Shown here one piece after another: positions 6,313-13,631 of a stretch of DNA of 20,393 bases. Source of the stretch: CAIYPH01 sp043744375 (GTDB lineage Bacteria; Pseudomonadota; Alphaproteobacteria; Acetobacterales; Acetobacteraceae); NCBI GenBank assembly GCA_043744375.1, contig JAYTUU010000108.1:1-20393 (forward strand), given 5' to 3'. The notes beneath the pieces were generated by a model that saw only the letters and a list, made by a program, of their open reading frames with translations, ran no database searches and was not told the DNA's origin. Positions within the stretch are counted from its first letter, which is position 1; each line of letters opens with the position of its first letter. The translations under genes and the position numbers were made by a program.

Positions 6313-7962
6313 ATGAGTGATACCCCTCCCGATTCGAAACCGATCCTGCGCGGCCGGCTTGAGCAAGTGGTGCGCAATGCGATTGCCGGCTGGGCCATGG
6401 ACCCAGCAGCACCTGGCGCCCCGGTCACACTCGAATTGCTGATTGACGGCATCGGCGAAGGCCGGCTTGCCGCGCGGATGTATCGCGCGGACCTCGAGAA
6501 GGCCGGCATCGGGGAAGGCCGGCATGGCTTCCAGATCACCATTCCCGGCGGCCTGTCGCCGGCGCGCGCCCACGAAATCCGGGTACGCCATGCCGAGGAC
6601 GGCCGCGAGTTGCTCGGCTCGCCGTTCATACTCGCTGCTGAAACGGGGGCCGCCGATGCCCGTTTGACTGCAGCCGCCATCCCCACCGACCCCGCCGAAC
6701 GCGAAGCCCTCATCGCGACTCTGGCCGAGCAAGCCGCCGCCCTGCTGCTCGCCGATGGCAGCGCAATGCCCGACCCGCCGGCGACCCGCCTGGCGCGGAT
6801 CAGTCACGCCGCGATGCCGCCGCCACCACCCGATGACCGGCCGGTGGCGCTGTTCATCGACGAAGGCATTCCCGCCGCCAACCGCGATGCCGACTCAAGC
6901 CGCGCCCTGACGCATCTTCTCGCGCTGCAACGCCTCGGCTTCCGCGTCCATGTCGTCGCCACCGCCGAACTCATCCATGCCGGCGCAGCAACCCGGGCGC
7001 TGGAAGCGCAGGGCATCACGTGTTGGCACGCGCCCTGGATCGGCTCGGTCGAGGAGGTGCTGCGCCGCCTTGGCCCATCGTTGCGGCTCGCCTACCTGCA
7101 TCGTTTCGCCGTCATGCAGCGCTATGGCGCGCTGGTCCGGCACTGGTGCCCGGGCGCGCGGCTGGTCTACGACGTGGCTGACCTGCATTATCTGCGCGCC
7201 GCCCGCCGCATCGCCATCGAGGCGGGCTTGCCGGCCGGCGCGCCGGCCGGCGCCCACGCCACGGCGGGTCTGCGCGCCGCCGAACTGATGGCCGCCCTCG
7301 GCGCCGATGCGGTCATCACCCATTCCAGCTACGAAGCCGCCCTGCTCCGCCGCGACGTGCCGGACGCCGAGATCCACCTAATCGCCCGCGAAATCCCGCC
7401 GCGTCCGGTCACCACGCCGATCGCCGCGCGCCGTGGCGTCGCCTTCATCGGCAGCTACGGCCACGCGCCGAACGTCGACGCGGCTCATGTACTGCTCGAA
7501 CAGATCATGCCGCTGGTCTGGGCGGAGAACCCGACCATCCCCTGCCTGATCGCCGGCAGCGACATGCCGGTCAGCCTGCGCGAGGCGGTAGCGCGGGTGC
7601 CCGACGGGCGGGCCGAGGCGCTCGGATGGGTCGCCTCGCTCGATGAGTTGTTCGCCCGTGTGCGCATCACCGCCGCCCCGCTGCGCTACGGCGCGGGGCT
7701 GAAAGGCAAGGTGCTCGACAGCCTCGCCGCCGGCCTGCCCTGCGTCTGTTCGCCGATGGCCGTCGAGGGGATGGACCTGCCGGCAGCGCTTGATCCGTTG
7801 ATCGGCACGACCAACATCGAACTCGCCGCGGCGATCCTCGGCCTCCACGCGGACGACGCGGCCTATGCCACGCTCGCCGACATTGGCCTCAACTGGGTCG
7901 CATCGACCTTGTCGCGCCCACGGATCGACGCCCTGTTCCGCCAGGCCGTCATGCCCGCATAG
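6313..7962 (+). CDS. Glycosyltransferase (GT4-like) with N-terminal accessory domain
   Basis: The protein has 549 residues. Residues about 12-110 form a separate domain (GWAMDPAAPGAPVTLELLID, then GIGEGRHGFQITIP) like the beta-rich module placed in front of many alphaproteobacterial glycosyltransferases. A Pro/Ala-rich linker follows (MPPPPPDD near 168-175). Residues about 177-549 are a GT-B fold. DVADLHYLR lies in the N-terminal Rossmann half. The C-terminal half shows VAFIGSYGHAPNVDA and the nucleotide-sugar-binding region GAGLKGKVLDSLAAGLPCVC, then EGMDLP. Sugar donor and acceptor are unknown; a role in exopolysaccharide or protein glycosylation is plausible. No good ribosome binding site precedes the ATG, yet no better start is visible. 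A small duplicated PAGAPAGA stretch sits near residue 313. Confidence 0.85.
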   Translation: MSDTPPDSKPILRGRLEQVVRNAIAGWAMDPAAPGAPVTLELLIDGIGEGRLAARMYRADLEKAGIGEGRHGFQITIPGGLSPARAHEIRVRHAEDGRELLGSPFILAAETGAADARLTAAAIPTDPAEREALIATLAEQAAALLLADGSAMPDPPATRLARISHAAMPPPPPDDRPVALFIDEGIPAANRDADSSRALTHLLALQRLGFRVHVVATAELIHAGAATRALEAQGITCWHAPWIGSVEEVLRRLGPSLRLAYLHRFAVMQRYGALVRHWCPGARLVYDVADLHYLRAARRIAIEAGLPAGAPAGAHATAGLRAAELMAALGADAVITHSSYEAALLRRDVPDAEIHLIAREIPPRPVTTPIAARRGVAFIGSYGHAPNVDAAHVLLEQIMPLVWAENPTIPCLIAGSDMPVSLREAVARVPDGRAEALGWVASLDELFARVRITAAPLRYGAGLKGKVLDSLAAGLPCVCSPMAVEGMDLPAALDPLIGTTNIELAAAILGLHADDAAYATLADIGLNWVASTLSRPRIDALFRQAVMPA

Positions 7963-7992
7963 CAAAAGGGCGACCCTGCGGCCGCCCTTTGC
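7962..7992. terminator. Hairpin between convergent glycosyltransferase and atpF
   Basis: GCAAAAGGGCG (7962-7972) pairs with CGCCCTTTGC (7983-7992) with one bulged A. It overlaps the glycosyltransferase stop and lies 41 bases from the atpF stop, so it may terminate either transcript. There is no long T-run, so efficiency is uncertain. Confidence 0.5.
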
Positions 7993-8018
7993 CTTAATCG
8001 CCGCCCTTTGCCTCAATC
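7981..8018. repeat. 19-bp tandem duplication of the terminator arm
   Basis: GCCGCCCTTTGCCTTAATC at 7981-7999 is followed directly by the same 19 bases with one change (T to C) at 8000-8018. Either copy can pair with the upstream GCAAAAGGGCG arm, giving two alternative hairpins. Confidence 0.9.
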
Positions 8019-8033
8019 GCGGAGTATCGCTGG

Positions 8034-8549
8034 TCAGGCCGCGCGCTTGGGCGCCAGCGCCGTCGTCAGCCCGCCAATGGCACGGTCGATCAGCGCGGCA
8101 CTTCCCTCGGCGGAGAGCCCGTCGCGGATCACCTGTTCGGCAGCCTTCGCCGCGATATCCGCTGCGGCGATCCGAACCTCGTCCACCGCGGCCTTCTCGG
8201 CGGCGGCAATCCGGTCCATCGCCATGCGCTCGCGCCGCACCGCCGATGCCTCGGCTTCCGCCGCCGCGGCGGCGGTGACGCGTCCGGCCTCGGCCTTGGC
8301 GCCTTCCAGCAGGTCTTGCGCGTCGGCCAGCGCGCTCTCGCGGCGGGCCTTGGCGTCCTTCAGCATCGCCTCGGCCTCGCTGCGCAAACGCAGCGCCTCG
8401 GCAAGTTCGGCACGGATCGTCTCCGCCCGCTTGTCCAGGATCGCCGACAGCGCCGTCCAGATCTTGCCGCCGAACAGCACGAAAAAGATGACGAAGGCGA
8501 TCGCAACCCAGCTATGCGGGTTCTGGAAAAATCCGACATCACCATGCAT
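8034..8549 (-). CDS. atpF: ATP synthase F0 subunit b
   Basis: This is the 171-residue membrane-anchored b subunit of the peripheral stalk of F-type ATP synthase. A single transmembrane helix (WVAIAFVIFFVLF) near the N-terminus is followed by a long, charged, alanine-rich helix, as needed to reach the F1 head. The start ATG at 8549 has GGAGAG about seven bases upstream and sits 11 bases after the stop of the b' gene, so it is the last gene of the F0 operon. It pairs with the b' subunit next to it to form the heterodimeric stalk found in alphaproteobacteria and cyanobacteria. The length is normal for the family. Confidence 0.92.
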   Translation of the reverse strand: MHGDVGFFQNPHSWVAIAFVIFFVLFGGKIWTALSAILDKRAETIRAELAEALRLRSEAEAMLKDAKARRESALADAQDLLEGAKAEAGRVTAAAAAEAEASAVRRERMAMDRIAAAEKAAVDEVRIAAADIAAKAAEQVIRDGLSAEGSAALIDRAIGGLTTALAPKRAA

Positions 8550-8560
8550 CGCGTCTCTCC

Positions 8561-9145
8561 TCAGGCCTGGCCGCGGGACGCGAGCACGGCGCCAACCGCT
8601 GCGTCGACGGCCTGCTGGTTGGCCGAAATCCCGGTCAGCCGGGCCACGACCACGCTGGTCGTCTCGCTCGCCACCTGACGCAACGCACCGACGGCCGAAG
8701 CGCGGGCGGCGGCGATTTGCGTCTCGGCAGAGGCAAGCTGGGCTTCCAGGCGCGCATTCAGCACCAAGGCCTGCGCCGTCGCCGCTTCCTTCGCGCTGGC
8801 CACCGCGTTGGCGATTTCTGTCCGCGCGGCAGCCTGCGCGGATTGGGTCGCCGCCGTGAGTTCCATGACGGCCTTGTCCGCCGCCTCCTTGGCGCCGCGC
8901 GCGGCATCAAGGTCACCGGCGATCTTGCCGGCCCGCGCGTCGAGAACTTCGGCCACCTGCGGCAATGCCCATTTGGACAGCAGCAGATAGAGCGTCAGAA
9001 AAATGATCGCGAGCCAGACGACCTGGCTGATCGTCAGCGGATTGCTGAAATCGAGCTGTGGCATGCCCTTTTTCGCCTCAGCCGCCGAAGCGACAGAGGC
9101 GAACAGCAACACGCCAGACGTCGAAAAAATCCCGAGCGGACGCAT
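8561..9145 (-). CDS. atpF': ATP synthase F0 subunit b' with signal-like N-terminus
   Basis: The protein has 194 residues. It has a hydrophobic segment at residues about 4-20 ending in ASAAEA, which looks like a cleavable signal peptide. The b-type membrane helix follows (VVWLAIIFLTLYLLLSKWAL), then a long alanine-rich coiled helix. The order in the operon, between subunit c and subunit b, identifies it as the b' stalk subunit. ATG at 9145 is chosen because AGGGAGG lies eight bases upstream; an in-frame TTG at 9166 would overlap the atpE stop but has no such support. Whether the N-terminal segment is removed or kept as a second membrane helix cannot be decided from sequence. Confidence 0.88.
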   Translation of the reverse strand: MRPLGIFSTSGVLLFASVASAAEAKKGMPQLDFSNPLTISQVVWLAIIFLTLYLLLSKWALPQVAEVLDARAGKIAGDLDAARGAKEAADKAVMELTAATQSAQAAARTEIANAVASAKEAATAQALVLNARLEAQLASAETQIAAARASAVGALRQVASETTSVVVARLTGISANQQAVDAAVGAVLASRGQA

Positions 9146-9162
9146 ATCCGCGTCCTCCCTGA

Positions 9163-9387
9163 TCAAGTGAACAGGATGAGGAACGCGATCAGCAGGGCGA
9201 ACAGCGCGACGGCTTCCGTCAGCGCGAAGCCGAGAATGCCGAGGCCGAACACCTGGTCGCGGGCCGACGGGTTGCGGGCCACGCTGGAAACCAGCGAGGA
9301 AAAGATGTTGCCGATGCCGATGCCGACGCCGGCAAGTGCGATCACGGCGATGCCGGCTCCGAGAGCCTTTGCGGCGGCCACTTCCAT
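9163..9387 (-). CDS. atpE: ATP synthase F0 subunit c
   Basis: This 74-residue hairpin protein forms the proton-driven c-ring. Helix 1 carries the glycine-rich packing motif (GVGIGIGN), the polar loop is RNPSARDQ with R38, and helix 2 carries the ion-binding carboxylate E58 in FALTEAVALFAL. The residue after E58 is Ala, without the Ser/Thr and Gln ligands of sodium-type rings, so protons are the expected ion. AGAAGGA lies eight bases before the ATG. The gene follows atpB after 105 bases and precedes the b' gene by 17 bases. Confidence 0.95.
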   Translation of the reverse strand: MEVAAAKALGAGIAVIALAGVGIGIGNIFSSLVSSVARNPSARDQVFGLGILGFALTEAVALFALLIAFLILFT

Positions 9388-9466
9388 GGGATCAGTCCTT
9401 CTGTGTCAGGTGGAAAGAGTTCTGCGCGGCGTGTGCAGAATGGGTTGCGATCAGTGCGGGTGCGGG

Positions 9467-9505
9467 CAGTGCAAATGCGGGGTCGTGTGAAGTCAGTGCA
9501 AATGC
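9467..9505. repeat. 12-bp direct repeat around the atpB stop
   Basis: CAGTGCAAATGC occurs at 9467-9478 and 9494-9505. The right copy holds the last codons and stop of atpB (read on the minus strand); the left copy lies in the atpB-atpE spacer. It looks like a short duplication of the end of atpB. Confidence 0.85.
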
Positions 9506-10245
9506 ACGGCGTCGTGGAGATAGATGCAGGTGAGCACGGCGAACACATAGGCCTGCAGGCAGGCCACCAGCAGTTCGAAGCCCATGAGTATGACGTTCAG
9601 CGCCAGCGGTCCGATGCCGCCGATGTAGCCGATCAAGCCGGCGCCGGCCATCATGATGATGAACGAGGAGAACACTTCGAACATCACGTGCCCGGCCACC
9701 ATGTTGGCGAACAGACGGATGCTGAGGCTCACCGGACGCGACAAATAGGAGATCACTTCGACCGGAATGATCAGCGGCGCCAGCACCACCGGGGCGCCAG
9801 CGGGGAAGAAGTAGCTGAAGAAATGCAGCCCGTGGATCGACAGCGCCACCACGGTCACGATCACGATCACGGTCGCGGCCAGCGCGAAGGTGACGGCGAT
9901 GTGGCTCGTATAGGTGAACGAGAAGGGCAGCAGGCCGAGCAGATTGCCCAGCAGGATGAACGAGAACAGCGTGAAGATGAACGGGAAGAACTTCTTCCCC
10001 TCCGGGCCGATCTGATCGATGCATAAATTATGGACGAACTCATAGAGCATCTCGGCCATCGCCTGCAGCCGGCCTGGCACGACGGCCTTGGCGCGCATGC
10101 CGACAACCAGCAGCGCGAGCGTGAGCCCCCCGGCAATGAGCATCATCAGGTTGGATTGCGAGAACCGCACCGAAGCGCCGATGGGCCCAAGCACGGTGCT
10201 GAGCTCGAATTGCCCGAGCGCGTCGATCGTATGTCCGGCCGCCAC
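9493..10245 (-). CDS. atpB: ATP synthase F0 subunit a
   Basis: This 250-residue integral membrane subunit forms the two proton half-channels against the c-ring. Several hydrophobic helices are visible. The conserved helix contains the essential Arg in SLSIRLFANMVAGH, preceded by PVEVISYLSRPV. The C-terminal helix region with FELLVACLQAYVFAVL is also conserved. I choose GTG at 10245 (protein start AAGHTIDALGQFEL) because AAGGG lies seven bases upstream and the length fits the family. An in-frame GTG at 10332 would overlap atpI and add a 29-residue Thr/Arg-rich tail without a ribosome binding site. It is the second gene of the F0 operon. Confidence 0.92.
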   Translation of the reverse strand: MAAGHTIDALGQFELSTVLGPIGASVRFSQSNLMMLIAGGLTLALLVVGMRAKAVVPGRLQAMAEMLYEFVHNLCIDQIGPEGKKFFPFIFTLFSFILLGNLLGLLPFSFTYTSHIAVTFALAATVIVIVTVVALSIHGLHFFSYFFPAGAPVVLAPLIIPVEVISYLSRPVSLSIRLFANMVAGHVMFEVFSSFIIMMAGAGLIGYIGGIGPLALNVILMGFELLVACLQAYVFAVLTCIYLHDAVHLH

Positions 10246-10321
10246 CGTGTCGCCCTTCAGTCTGCTGGTCCGCGCCGTTCGCGGCCCATGATCCGTCGTC
10301 GTATCCGAGACCCCAGTCTCG

Positions 10322-10645
10322 TCAGCCGCCACGCCCGAGTGGCGATTTCGGCCCCATCAGGCGCCAGACATTCGCAATCCCAGCCGCGCCTCCCAACAGC
10401 ACAAACAGGATGAGGAGGAAAGGCTTGGTATGAAAAAAACTGTCCAGCCACCAGCCGATGCCAACCGCCACCGCCAGCGCCGAAACCATCTCCACACCCA
10501 CCCGCAACCCTATCCCCATCGAGGACAGGCCCCCCTTGCCGGCTTGCGCCGGATCGGGCGGCGGGGCATCGAGCCCCTGTTTGCGCCTGGCAGACGCCAG
10601 CCGATCCTCGAAGGAACCGCTGCCGCCGCCCTGTTCTCCGCTCAT
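10322..10645 (-). CDS. atpI: ATP synthase assembly protein AtpI
   Basis: This 107-residue protein has a hydrophilic N-terminal half (Gly-, Asp- and Pro-rich) and two membrane helices (VEMVSALAVAVGIGWWLDSF and PFLLILFVLLGGAAGIANVW), the normal AtpI layout. AtpI helps assemble the c-ring and is usually the first gene of F0 operons, as here. ATG at 10645 is chosen because AAGGGA lies seven bases upstream; a TTG at 10663 in frame has no such site. The promoter at 10688-10716 lies just upstream. Confidence 0.88.
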   Translation of the reverse strand: MSGEQGGGSGSFEDRLASARRKQGLDAPPPDPAQAGKGGLSSMGIGLRVGVEMVSALAVAVGIGWWLDSFFHTKPFLLILFVLLGGAAGIANVWRLMGPKSPLGRGG

Positions 10646-10687
10646 TCGTTCGTCCCTTGGCAAGTTCCCTTGCCTGGAAGCGAGGGC

Positions 10688-10716
10688 TTGCTACCGTTGG
10701 GTTGCCTGTGTGTCAA
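10688..10716 (-). promoter_or_regulatory. Sigma-70-type promoter of the F0 operon
   Basis: On the minus strand a perfect -35 box TTGACA (10716-10711) is followed after 17 bases by TAGCAA (10693-10688) as a weak -10 box. Transcription would start near 10681, about 35 bases before the atpI start. The spacing and the perfect -35 box make this the best promoter in the window. Confidence 0.65.
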
Positions 10717-10765
10717 GAATGGTTCAACGGCAACGCAGCATCATGTCGAGTGAAGGAAGAATCCG

Positions 10766-12097
10766 ATGTCCCGCGTGTTCCACCGCAACCTCGCCGCCGC
10801 CCCGATGATCGCCACGCATGGCGAGGGCATCTACCTGCACACGGCGGATGGCCGGAAGATCATCGACGGCTCCGGCGGCGCCGCCGTCGCCTGCCTCGGC
10901 CACGGCAACGCCCGCGTCAACGCCGCCATCGCCGAACAACTCTCCCGCGTCGCTTACGTCCACACCGCGCTGTTCACCAACCAGGCCTCCGAGGAACTCG
11001 CTGATATCATTCTCGATGGCGAACCCGGCGGCCTCACCCACGCCTGGTTCTGCTCGTCCGGCTCCGAAGGCAATGAAGCCGCCATCAAGCTCGCCCGGCA
11101 ATACCACCTCGAACGCGGCGAACCGCAACGGACCAGGTTCATCGCGCGCCGCCAGGGCTACCACGGCACCACCCTCGGCGCCCTCGCCCTCGGCGGCAAC
11201 GTCATGCGCCGCACCCCCTACGAGCCGCTGCTGTCCGACTCCTTCTCCCTCGTCTCGCCCTGCTTCTCCTACCGCTTCAAGCGCGATGACGAGTCGGACG
11301 CCCAATACGTTGACCGCCTCGGCCTCGAACTCGAAGCCGAGATCGCCCGCCTCGGCCCACAAAACGTCGCCGCCTTCTTCGCCGAAACCGTGGTCGGCGC
11401 CACCACCGGCTGCGTCGTCGCCGTGCCCGGCTATTTCAAACGCATGCGCGAAGTCTGCGACCGTCACGGCGTGCTGCTCGTGCTCGACGAGGTGATGTGC
11501 GGCATGGGGCGCACGGGCACCATGCACGCATGGGAGCAGGAAGGCATCAGCCCGGACATCCAGGTGATCGCCAAAGGCCTCGGCGGCGGCTACCAGCCGA
11601 TCGGCGGCATCCTCATCGCCGGCCGGGTGATCGACACCTTCCGCCGCGGCTCCGGCAGCTTCATGCACGGCCAAACCTACCAAAGCCACCCGATGGCCTG
11701 CGCCGCGGCACTCGCCGTGCAAAAGGTTATCCGCGAGGATAATCTGCTGGCGAACGTCGTCGCCCGCGGCGAGCAGCTGATGACCGGCCTCACCGAACGC
11801 CTGGGCAACCACCGCAACATCGGCGACATCCGCGGCCGCGGCCTGTTCCAGGCGATCGACCTCGTCACCGACCGCGCCACCAAAGCCACCTTCGACCCCA
11901 GCCTCAAACTCAACGAACGCATCAAACTCGCCGCCTACGACAACGGCCTGGCGATCTACCCGATGAGCGGCACCATCGACGGCAAACACGGCGACCATAT
12001 CTGCATCGCCCCCCCGTACAACGTCACCGCCAGCGAAATCGACATGATCGTCAACCGCCTCGGCGACGCCGTCGACATCGCCCTGGCGTCCATCTGA
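10766..12097 (+). CDS. Class III PLP-dependent aminotransferase
   Basis: The protein has 443 residues, the normal length for class III (omega-amino acid, ornithine or beta-alanine type) aminotransferases. Visible features are GSGGAAVACLGHGN near residue 36, the cofactor phosphate-binding SSGSEGNEAAIKLARQY, and QGYHGTTLGAL. LLVLDEVMCGMGRTG contains the Asp that contacts the pyridine nitrogen. The Schiff-base lysine K270 is in VIAKGLGGGYQPIGG. The reaction is amino group transfer between an omega-amino or alpha-amino compound and a keto acid; the substrate cannot be read from the sequence. AAGGAAG lies upstream of the ATG. It is divergent from the F0 operon (120-base gap) and convergent with rnd. 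No pathway neighbour points to its substrate. Confidence 0.88.
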   Translation: MSRVFHRNLAAAPMIATHGEGIYLHTADGRKIIDGSGGAAVACLGHGNARVNAAIAEQLSRVAYVHTALFTNQASEELADIILDGEPGGLTHAWFCSSGSEGNEAAIKLARQYHLERGEPQRTRFIARRQGYHGTTLGALALGGNVMRRTPYEPLLSDSFSLVSPCFSYRFKRDDESDAQYVDRLGLELEAEIARLGPQNVAAFFAETVVGATTGCVVAVPGYFKRMREVCDRHGVLLVLDEVMCGMGRTGTMHAWEQEGISPDIQVIAKGLGGGYQPIGGILIAGRVIDTFRRGSGSFMHGQTYQSHPMACAAALAVQKVIREDNLLANVVARGEQLMTGLTERLGNHRNIGDIRGRGLFQAIDLVTDRATKATFDPSLKLNERIKLAAYDNGLAIYPMSGTIDGKHGDHICIAPPYNVTASEIDMIVNRLGDAVDIALASI

Positions 12098-12133
12098 TCG
12101 GGTGATTCTGACGGGTGCGGTGGAAGGCCGGCA

Positions 12134-13315
12134 TTACAGCCGGATCAATTTGATCCGGCGGCCGTCGACGCCGAGGGCGATAGTGCCGGCTTTGAGGGCG
12201 AGGGCGTCGGCGCCGTAGATATCGTGGCGCCAGCCGTGCAGGGTTGGGATATCCGGGCTGTCTTCGGTGGCGAGTCGGTCGATATCGTCGCTATTGGCGA
12301 CCAGTTTGGCGGCGACATGGTGTTGTTCGCATTTGGTGGCGAGCAGCACTTTGAGCAGGGCGACCAGTGCGGGGGAGGCTTTCGGCCCGTCGCGTTGGCT
12401 GGGCGCGAGTGGCAGGGCGTCGTCGGGCAGGGCTTTGGCTTCGGCGATGGCGGCGAGCAGGGAGGTTCCCATGCGTCCTTCGGCGAAGCCTCGGCTGATG
12501 CCGCGGGCGCGACCGAGGGCGTCGATGGTGTCGGGCGCGATGGCGGCGATTTCGAGCAGGGCCTCGTCTTTCAGCATGCGTCCGCGCGGCACGTTGCTGC
12601 GCTGGGCCTCGCGTTCGCGCCAGGCGGCGATGGCGCGGAGCACGCCGAGCAGGCGGCGGTTATTGGTGCGCGGGCGCAGGCGTTCCCACATCTGTTCGGG
12701 GTCGGCGATGTAGGTGGCGGGATCCGCGAGCGCCGCCATTTCCTCACCGACCCAGTCGAGCCGGCCGTCTTTTTCCAGCCGCGCGGTGAGGTTTTCGTAG
12801 ACGCCGCGCAGATGGGTGACGTCGGCGGCGGCATAGGTGATCTGGGCCGGCGAGAGCGGGCGGGCGGCCCAGTCGCTGAAGCGGTGGGCCTTGTCGATAT
12901 GCCCGCCGGTCAGTGCGGCGACGAGGGCGTCGTAGCCGACCTGGTCGCCGAACCCCGCCACCATGGCGGCGACCTGGCTGTCGAACAGCGGCTGCGGCAC
13001 GGCGCCGAAAAGCTGGACGAAAATCTCGATATCCTGGCGGCAGGCGTGAAACACTTTCACCACGGCGGTATCGGCGAGCAGCGCGCCGAGCGATGCGAGC
13101 TCGATGCCAGGCGCCATGGTGTCGACGACGGCGACTTCGTGGTCCCCGGCGAGCTGGACGACGCAGAGTTCCGGCCAATAGGTGCGTTCCCGCATGAACT
13201 CGGTGTCCACGGTCACGAAGCGTTCCGTGCGCAGGCGGGCGCAGAGGGCGTCGAGGTCGGCGGTCTTGGTGATGAGGGCGGGCGGCGGGAATTCGGTCCG
13301 GGGCGTTCTGGGCAT
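12134..13315 (-). CDS. rnd: Ribonuclease D
   Basis: This 393-residue 3'-5' exoribonuclease of the DEDD family trims stable RNA precursors such as tRNA. Exo I is VTVDTEF (D37, E39). Exo II is VFHACRQDIEIF with its Asp. Exo III is ITYAAADVTHL, the DEDDy form with Tyr four residues before Asp. An HRDC-type nucleic-acid-binding region follows near residues 210-290 (NNRRLLGVLRAIAAWREREA). The length is near the family norm. ATG at 13315 is chosen because the DNA further upstream in frame enters a non-conserved tail (MRLEPSSDCP from 13381). The ribosome binding site is weak (AGAAG). The gene is divergent from aspS, with an intergenic repeat between them. Confidence 0.9.
   Translation of the reverse strand: MPRTPRTEFPPPALITKTADLDALCARLRTERFVTVDTEFMRERTYWPELCVVQLAGDHEVAVVDTMAPGIELASLGALLADTAVVKVFHACRQDIEIFVQLFGAVPQPLFDSQVAAMVAGFGDQVGYDALVAALTGGHIDKAHRFSDWAARPLSPAQITYAAADVTHLRGVYENLTARLEKDGRLDWVGEEMAALADPATYIADPEQMWERLRPRTNNRRLLGVLRAIAAWREREAQRSNVPRGRMLKDEALLEIAAIAPDTIDALGRARGISRGFAEGRMGTSLLAAIAEAKALPDDALPLAPSQRDGPKASPALVALLKVLLATKCEQHHVAAKLVANSDDIDRLATEDSPDIPTLHGWRHDIYGADALALKAGTIALGVDGRRIKLIRL
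12139..12159. repeat. 21-bp perfect palindrome at the end of rnd
   Basis: Arms of ten bases (GCCGGATCAA at 12139-12148 and TTGATCCGGC at 12150-12159) flank a single T. It covers the final rnd codons. A further short hairpin (CCGGC, ATTACA, GCCGG) overlaps it on the left. It may help end the converging aminotransferase transcript. Confidence 0.7.
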
Positions 13316-13382
13316 GGCCGCTTCTACACGCCGCGGCGCCTGCGGTGAAGCAGGGCAATCGGATGAAGGCTCAAGGCGCAAT

Positions 13383-13530
13383 CAAGGCTCCGCCGGCCAA
13401 GGGCCGAGGGCCCTTGGAACCCCTTCCTGCTCGCGGCTGGATCGGAAACCCCGCGTACTCGGCATTTTGGCTCCTTGGCTTCGCCAGCGCGTCGGGGGAT
13501 CAAAGGGGCGTGCCCCTTTGCCGCCGGAGG
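13383..13530 (+). repeat. Intergenic hairpin-pair element, copy 1
   Basis: This 148-base element fills much of the 316-base gap between rnd and aspS. It begins CAAGGCTCCGCCGG and carries a first hairpin with arms CCAAGGGCC (13397-13405) and GGCCCTTGG (13409-13417). It ends with a second hairpin CAAAGGGGC (13501-13509) and GCCCCTTTG (13512-13520), followed by CCGCCGGAGG. The two ends are roughly inverted repeats of each other. The same arrangement occurs inverted at 17882-18056. The rest of the gap, 13316-13382 and 13531-13631, shows no gene. Confidence 0.8.
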
Positions 13531-13574
13531 CGCGCTTGTCCACTCGATCACCATGTGTGGTGAAGCCGTGTGCC

Positions 13575-13603
13575 TTGACACGGGGGGAAGGGTCTGTTGT
13601 GTC
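13575..13603 (+). promoter_or_regulatory. Possible aspS promoter
   Basis: A perfect TTGACA at 13575-13580 is followed 17 bases later by TGTGTC (13598-13603), a poor -10 box. Transcription would begin near 13610, leaving a leader of about 20 bases before the aspS start. Confidence 0.35.
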
Positions 13604-13631
13604 CGGCGCCTTGCCAGACGGGACGATTGTT

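Noticed and set aside
10724..11998. A 424-codon minus-strand frame opposite the aminotransferase
   Set aside because: It is an acidic, repetitive shadow translation; the PLP lysine and cofactor motifs are on the plus strand.
12224..13348. A 374-codon plus-strand frame opposite rnd
   Set aside because: It is a glycine- and valine-rich shadow with no domain; the three RNase D exonuclease motifs are on the minus strand.
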